Shown here piece by piece: positions 21,822 through 25,986 of a DNA stretch of 25,986 nucleotides. The notes under the pieces are model-generated. The model saw only the letters and a list, made by a program, of their open reading frames with translations. It did no database searches and was not told the DNA's origin. A program made the position numbers and the translations under genes. How positions within the stretch are numbered: the stretch's first letter is position 1; every line of letters starts with the position of its first letter. This stretch comes from CAZZKG01 sp964654825 (GTDB lineage Bacteria > Gemmatimonadota > CAZMKB01): NCBI GenBank assembly GCA_964654825.1, contig CAZZKG010000054.1:1-25986 (forward strand). Reading direction: 5' to 3'.

Positions 21822-23807
21822 ATGGATTCTGAATTTATTCCGAAAATGTTACGGTGGTCTTATCCGACACTGCTCATCGGGTTGCTGGCGGTGTATTCCA
21901 TTTCTGAGAATCTACTTACATCCACATCCGCCTTTGCATACGCACAACTCCCGGTACAGATCCATGATACCGACAGGACAGTGGAGCACGAGGAAGATCC
22001 CTGTATCCCATCCGGAGACGAGACCGACATACAGAGCGCACTCTACGGAGTGGGCTCGGAGGCCGTGCTCTGTCCGGATGCGGTTTTCGAACTTGGCGAG
22101 ACAGTCTATTTTACAGCCGACAGCCAGTCGATCTACACGGAGGGCCTACCGACGGACGACACGCGAGCCCTTCTCAGGGTAGTCGGCGACAGAGTGGCGA
22201 CCGCCGTTTCCGCCGAAGGCAACGACTATGTTTCGCTCCGGAATGTGATCATCGACGGCAACCGTCCACAGCTCGGTCTCGCGGAGGGCGCGCTGATCAA
22301 CTTCGGCCGCGGCATTTTAGGCCGCGACGCGGAAGGTCACGTGGTCGAGTGGGTCAGGGCCTACGAGCCGCGGGGCTGGACCGTCCTATACATCGGCGGT
22401 CCATGCACAGGTGCTTTAGCGAGATACAACGAGCTCGGACCGGCGGGACGGGCGGAGTACATCATCGCGGACGGCATCTCCCTGGACTGCGCAAACAGCG
22501 TTGTTGAAAACAACACGATCGTCGACGTCACCGATGGCGGAATCGTCATCTTCCAGTCACCGGGCGCCCTCGTCGCCAACAACACCATCCGGGCCGAAAC
22601 CCGGATCATGTTCTACGGCATCTCCATGGAGGACTACTACCCTCTCGAAGGCGACTTCACCGGTACCGTGGTAACCGGCAACACAATTGATGCAGCGGGC
22701 GCGATGATCCGGGAAGGGATCGGCATGGGGCCCTTTGTTGGTTGTGCAAACCCGGAGACGGACACCGTTCGAAGCCGGGGAGCGGTCGTCACGGGGAACA
22801 CCCTGATGGGAGACCACATGGGTTATGGATTCGTGATCGGCGGAGTCGAGGACTGGACCGTGACGGGCAACGTGGATCTCTCCACGCACCTCACTCCCGA
22901 GAGGGAAGGGGAATGTCATGGAATCGTCGTCGATCCTCCGGCCGGGTTTCAGTATGATCCCCAGACATCAAGCGGCACGTTCCAGCCGGAGTTCGAGGCG
23001 GCTGTCATGACGGTCACGTCGGAAATGTGGCCACTCTATACTGTGGTTTCCGAATCGTGCGTGAGTGATCTGATCGGTGAATCGCTTCTCGATTCGATCC
23101 GGGCTGGCCTCCGGGGGCCAGTGTGGTCAGCTCTGGAATCCGCGCCGAACGGAGAGCGGATAGGCCAGTGTGTCAGCATATACGAACCGCCCGATGTCTC
23201 GGACCTGTCCGGCAATGTCGGTGTCGAGCTTCTTCCCTGTGAGCCCTTCTGCGCCGAGCTGAGGCTCTATAACCTCTCCGATGAGACCGCAGATCTACGG
23301 CGGGCCGAGTTCCTCCTGGAGGGCTTCCCCATTCAGGCCATCGGTCTCCCGGACTCAATTGGACCCTGGGAGGAAGCGCACTGCATCATCAATGATTTCG
23401 TGGCGGAAGGCTTCCAGGTCATTTCGTGGTTCGGATTTCGACCCGACGGTGGATTCTGGGGCTTCGACTATCCTTTCGAGCCAACAACGGTCACTCCGGG
23501 GGAGACGGAATCTTCAATCCCAAAATCGTTCCACCTTTCTCAGAACTACCCCAACCCCTTTAATCCCTCTACTACTATCGAATATACCATCCCGGAAGGT
23601 GACGCGGTGACGGTGCAGCTCAATATCTATGATCTCCGGGGACGCCTGATACGAACCTTTATTGAAAAAAACAGGGAACCCGGCCGCCACATGGTCCACT
23701 GGGACGGGCAGGACGATCGTGGTGCGAAGGTTGATTCCGGTTTGTATCTCTATCGTATCGAGGCTGCTGATTTCACATCTGTCAGGAAAATGACGATTGT
23801 GAGGTGA
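21822..23807 (+). CDS. Secreted parallel beta-helix protein with type IX-like C-terminal sorting domain
   Basis: A 661-residue exported protein. A hydrophobic signal segment (about 14-40) ends near AFAYA-QLP. Residues about 70-380 contain short repeats of the form N-N-T-I and V-x-G-N-T with glycine turns, a right-handed parallel beta-helix (NosD/pectate-lyase-like). A beta-sandwich-like region (about 455-560) follows. The last 97 residues (565-661) are a FlgD-Ig/Por-type tail: the family signature FHLSQNYPNPFNPST, then the IYDLRGR strand and a GLYLYRI...RKMTIVR end. Such tails direct or anchor proteins in type IX secretion in Bacteroidota, but related tails occur in many candidate phyla without proven type IX systems. 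Several cysteines (for example in PCEPFCAEL) could form disulfides. No strong SD. Substrate or role unknown. Confidence 0.82.
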   Translation: MDSEFIPKMLRWSYPTLLIGLLAVYSISENLLTSTSAFAYAQLPVQIHDTDRTVEHEEDPCIPSGDETDIQSALYGVGSEAVLCPDAVFELGETVYFTADSQSIYTEGLPTDDTRALLRVVGDRVATAVSAEGNDYVSLRNVIIDGNRPQLGLAEGALINFGRGILGRDAEGHVVEWVRAYEPRGWTVLYIGGPCTGALARYNELGPAGRAEYIIADGISLDCANSVVENNTIVDVTDGGIVIFQSPGALVANNTIRAETRIMFYGISMEDYYPLEGDFTGTVVTGNTIDAAGAMIREGIGMGPFVGCANPETDTVRSRGAVVTGNTLMGDHMGYGFVIGGVEDWTVTGNVDLSTHLTPEREGECHGIVVDPPAGFQYDPQTSSGTFQPEFEAAVMTVTSEMWPLYTVVSESCVSDLIGESLLDSIRAGLRGPVWSALESAPNGERIGQCVSIYEPPDVSDLSGNVGVELLPCEPFCAELRLYNLSDETADLRRAEFLLEGFPIQAIGLPDSIGPWEEAHCIINDFVAEGFQVISWFGFRPDGGFWGFDYPFEPTTVTPGETESSIPKSFHLSQNYPNPFNPSTTIEYTIPEGDAVTVQLNIYDLRGRLIRTFIEKNREPGRHMVHWDGQDDRGAKVDSGLYLYRIEAADFTSVRKMTIVR

Positions 23808-23901
23808 AACATGACCCTGTTGCAATTTATTACCATCACCGACAGTGACCTATGACAGACACTCCGGGGCGATTTACCTGATTTCCATAATACAATTTGT
23901 G

Positions 23902-23938
23902 TTGACTTAGCATCACGGGCCTGTTATTATCGATAATA
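23902..23938 (+). promoter_or_regulatory. Sulfatase-gene promoter with a palindromic operator on its -10
   Basis: TTGACT (23902-23907), 17-base spacer, TATTAT (23925-23930). The -10 is the left half of a perfect 14-bp palindrome TATTATCGATAATA (23925-23938), so a dimeric protein bound there would cover the -10 and start site. The leader to the ATG at 24025 is about 88 bases. The rest of 23808-24024 shows nothing else. Confidence 0.6.
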
Positions 23939-24024
23939 TCGATGATTCAATGTATGATATGACAATCCGTACTGGTATACCGGTGGGTTGTCATCCAGAA
24001 CGGTGACATTTCAATAAGGAATCG

Positions 24025-25851
24025 ATGACATCGAACATTTCTGATAAAAAATGTCCATACCTGATCATTCCCTATCTCGGATTTCTCTTCGCGATCCTGA
24101 TTATTCCCATCACAATGATCGAGGTTAAAACTGACATCACCTCATGGATACTCATCACATCCCTCTCAATTCTTCTCTACTCGTCAATCGCCATAGTCAT
24201 AACCCTGTGCCTGCTTGTCCTCTCACTTCTTCTCTCACGTTTCGTCTCCATCTCAGCCGAAAAGTTCAATCGGTATCTCATAGGTCTGTCTTTAGTTGTA
24301 ACAATCTTTCTCGCAGTTGTTCTTTTCAGCTACTCTACAACAATTATCGCAACATCCACTCTGAGGAAGATACTCATATTCGCACCGCTTGGACTAGTCA
24401 TTATAATCTTTGTTGTAAAGGGTAGGGCACTGCTCAACAACTTTACAGCTCGGAGGAATAATCGATGGTTTCTCCTCCGACTCTCCCTTTTGTATGTCTT
24501 TAATATAATTATCGTGGCGTCACTTGGAGAGTTCGATTTTTCCGGAGTGGATCAGGTTGCCGGTTCAGATTCAAAACCGAATGTAATTCTCGTATCGATC
24601 GATGCTCTGCGTGCAGATCACCTCGGCTGCTACGGCTACCAGCTTCCCTGCTCACCGTACATTGACAGCATCGCCCTGGAAGGGGCCAGGTTCGAAAATG
24701 CCATGTGTCCGATACCTTCGAGTACTCCATCTCACGCTTCTCTCCTTACCGGTCTCACACCATTGACACACGGTGCCAGGATGAACGGCTATGCCCTCTC
24801 CCCTGAGATCAAAACACTCGCTGAATACCTGAAGGACAGCGGGTATAACACTGCAGGATTTGTTACAAACATCTGGATTTCTTCCTCATTCGGTATCGAT
24901 CAGGGTTTTGACCTGTACATGGAATCCGGGAGGCTCGAAGTAATATCGTCGCGGGATATATACTATCTGGCTCGAGCCATTCTTCCTATACAGATATTCG
25001 ACAAATATTTTTCAAAATCATCTACATTGAAGATGGGTACACGATGGCTCCGGAGCGCACAGGCACCTTTTTTCGCGTTCATTCATTTTCTGGACGTCCA
25101 TGCTCCTTACATTCCTCCCGATGAATACCTCAGGATGTTTCTCGATGACAAACAAATGGAGCCGGAAGGGAAGAAGCGCCGACGTATCCGCATGAAAATA
25201 GCCAAGTACGACGGAGAGATCAAATTCGTGGATGACATGATTCGAGAACTCGACAGTCTGATAAAATCCAACGGACTGTCAAGGCGAACCATCCTGATTA
25301 TTCTCTCTGATCACGGAGAGAACTTGAGATATCACCCACCCCTTTTCACGCATGTCGGACTGTATGACAGCTCACTCCAAATTCCGGTAATCTTCCGTTA
25401 TCCCGGGGTAATCAGACCTGATACGAGGATAAAATCCCAGATAGAAAACATTGACATCTTACCAACCATCCTCAGCCTCGTTGGAGTTGAGGTCCCCCGA
25501 TACATTCAGGGCAGAGATCTGTCACCGCTCCTCACGGAGAACGGGACTATGGATTCGCTCACAGGTGTCGGGTATGCCAGCGTCCCCACCGGTGAATGCG
25601 TTCGATCCCCTGACTGGAAGTACATACTTCGCCCTGACGGAAACTCCGAGCTTTTTGATCTTATCGCTGATCCAGCGGAGACACTCAATGTCATCGAAAC
25701 TCATCCTGAGGTCGCTGCACACTATCACGATCTGCTCATCGAGAAGCGGATATCAATCGGAGGAACGATAGGTCCAACCATTAACCGGAGAAGTGAGATA
25801 TCGCGTGAGGCACGGCAGCGGCTCAAAAAACTCGGTTACCTGGTTGACTGA
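24025..25851 (+). CDS. Membrane-anchored sulfatase/alkaline-phosphatase-fold hydrolase
   Basis: A 608-residue protein. About five transmembrane helices (12-32, 40-71, 87-107, 115-133, 148-167) precede an extracytoplasmic hydrolase domain (185-560). Family features are SIDALRADHLGCYGY with metal ligand Asp193, the nucleophile box Ser233-Thr-Pro-Ser-His237 followed by ASLLTG, DHGEN with Asp429/His430, and a downstream His443 (FTHVG). The box corresponds to the sulfatase C/S-x-P-S-R signature but with Ser and with His for Arg, so formylglycine activation is unlikely unless a Ser-type modifying enzyme acts. The layout recalls membrane phosphoethanolamine/phosphoglycerol transferases (LtaS/EptA-like) as well as sulfatases. 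The ATG at 24025 has AAGGA five bases upstream. The substrate is unknown. Confidence 0.88.
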   Translation: MTSNISDKKCPYLIIPYLGFLFAILIIPITMIEVKTDITSWILITSLSILLYSSIAIVITLCLLVLSLLLSRFVSISAEKFNRYLIGLSLVVTIFLAVVLFSYSTTIIATSTLRKILIFAPLGLVIIIFVVKGRALLNNFTARRNNRWFLLRLSLLYVFNIIIVASLGEFDFSGVDQVAGSDSKPNVILVSIDALRADHLGCYGYQLPCSPYIDSIALEGARFENAMCPIPSSTPSHASLLTGLTPLTHGARMNGYALSPEIKTLAEYLKDSGYNTAGFVTNIWISSSFGIDQGFDLYMESGRLEVISSRDIYYLARAILPIQIFDKYFSKSSTLKMGTRWLRSAQAPFFAFIHFLDVHAPYIPPDEYLRMFLDDKQMEPEGKKRRRIRMKIAKYDGEIKFVDDMIRELDSLIKSNGLSRRTILIILSDHGENLRYHPPLFTHVGLYDSSLQIPVIFRYPGVIRPDTRIKSQIENIDILPTILSLVGVEVPRYIQGRDLSPLLTENGTMDSLTGVGYASVPTGECVRSPDWKYILRPDGNSELFDLIADPAETLNVIETHPEVAAHYHDLLIEKRISIGGTIGPTINRRSEISREARQRLKKLGYLVD

Positions 25852-25895
25852 TATTCTCCCACCCTTCCGGTAGACGATCCGTCTGCTCGTTCGGC

Positions 25896-25927
25896 TTGAC
25901 ACGAAGGCATTCGAGGACAAATATTAT
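25896..25927 (+). promoter_or_regulatory. Promoter of tRNA-Ala
   Basis: TTGACA (25896-25901) is followed by an AT-rich -10 region. AATATT (25920-25925) is 18 bases away and TATTAT (25922-25927) 20 bases away. The tRNA begins at 25935. Confidence 0.5.
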
Positions 25928-25934
25928 AGCCGGT

Positions 25935-25986
25935 GGGGCAGTAGCTCAGTTGGGAGAGCGCATCCCTCGCACGGATGAGGCCAGCG
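25935..25986 (+). tRNA. tRNA-Ala (anticodon CGC), truncated by the window edge
   Basis: The acceptor 5' strand is GGGGCAG. The D arm is GCTC/GAGC with an AGTTGGGA loop. The anticodon stem CATCC/GGATG has loop CTCGCAC, giving CGC (alanine). The sequence ends in the T stem, so the 3' acceptor strand is outside the window. Confidence 0.85.

Noticed and set aside
1..25986. CRISPR arrays, insertion sequences, prophage or toxin-antitoxin loci
   Set aside because: No regularly spaced repeats, transposase, integrase or phage structural motifs were seen on either strand.

Overview
The window reads as a chromosomal segment from an anaerobic or microaerophilic Gram-negative-type bacterium, most likely a draft or metagenome assembly. 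The evidence is superoxide reductase, rubredoxin with a flavodiiron oxygen reductase, several ferritin-like diiron proteins, a Rieske/cytochrome b complex paired with a pentaheme cytochrome, a sigma-54 activator, and a secreted protein with a type IX-like (Por/FlgD-like) C-terminal tail. Together these point loosely to the FCB superphylum or a related candidate phylum. That placement is inference; there is no rRNA or ribosomal protein gene to fix it. Coding density is high, Shine-Dalgarno (SD) sites are strong (GGAGG), and many intergenic spaces carry readable sigma-70 type promoters.

Layout. 0-5.5 kb: the tail of an unknown gene, a nested-hairpin terminator, a HAD hydrolase and a ClpX-like AAA+ unfoldase with a duplicated C-terminal small domain (minus strand); then a rubredoxin/flavodiiron oxygen-reductase operon (plus) convergent with an exported Memo-AMMECR1 fusion (minus). 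5.6-7.1 kb: bioY, tRNA-Arg(ACG) directly followed by tadA, whose product edits that tRNA, then tRNA-Ser(CGA). 7.3-11.2 kb: Rieske protein, fused cytochrome b and a membrane-anchored pentaheme cytochrome c, followed by a PAS/sigma-54 activator with a cysteine cluster. 11.2-15 kb: a primary-like sigma factor behind a leader full of inverted repeats, then an oxidative-stress island: a structured leader RNA, superoxide reductase, and three stand-alone ferritin-like proteins in two orientations. A 100-N scaffold gap lies at the start of the superoxide reductase gene. The same 55 bases flank it on both sides, so it is almost certainly a false gap. 15-17.4 kb: tRNA-Ser(GGA), an S4 RNA-binding protein, thioredoxin reductase, and a convergent isochorismatase-fold hydrolase. 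17.5-25.9 kb: a large secreted gingipain-like (C25) protease with a seven-repeat VCBS propeller, an AT-rich regulatory stretch with tandem palindromes, a secreted beta-helix protein with a sorting-type tail, a membrane-anchored sulfatase/phosphatase-fold hydrolase, and a truncated tRNA-Ala(CGC).

How it works together. Rubredoxin plus flavodiiron protein (O2 to water), superoxide reductase (superoxide to peroxide), rubrerythrin-like diiron proteins (peroxide and/or iron) and thioredoxin reductase make a near-complete oxygen-detoxification set without catalase or superoxide dismutase. The most unusual items are the structured RNA ahead of the superoxide reductase gene, the small-domain duplication in the ClpX-like ATPase, the signal-peptide-bearing Memo-AMMECR1 fusion, and related ATTATCGA/GATTAT palindromes near the secreted and membrane hydrolase genes.
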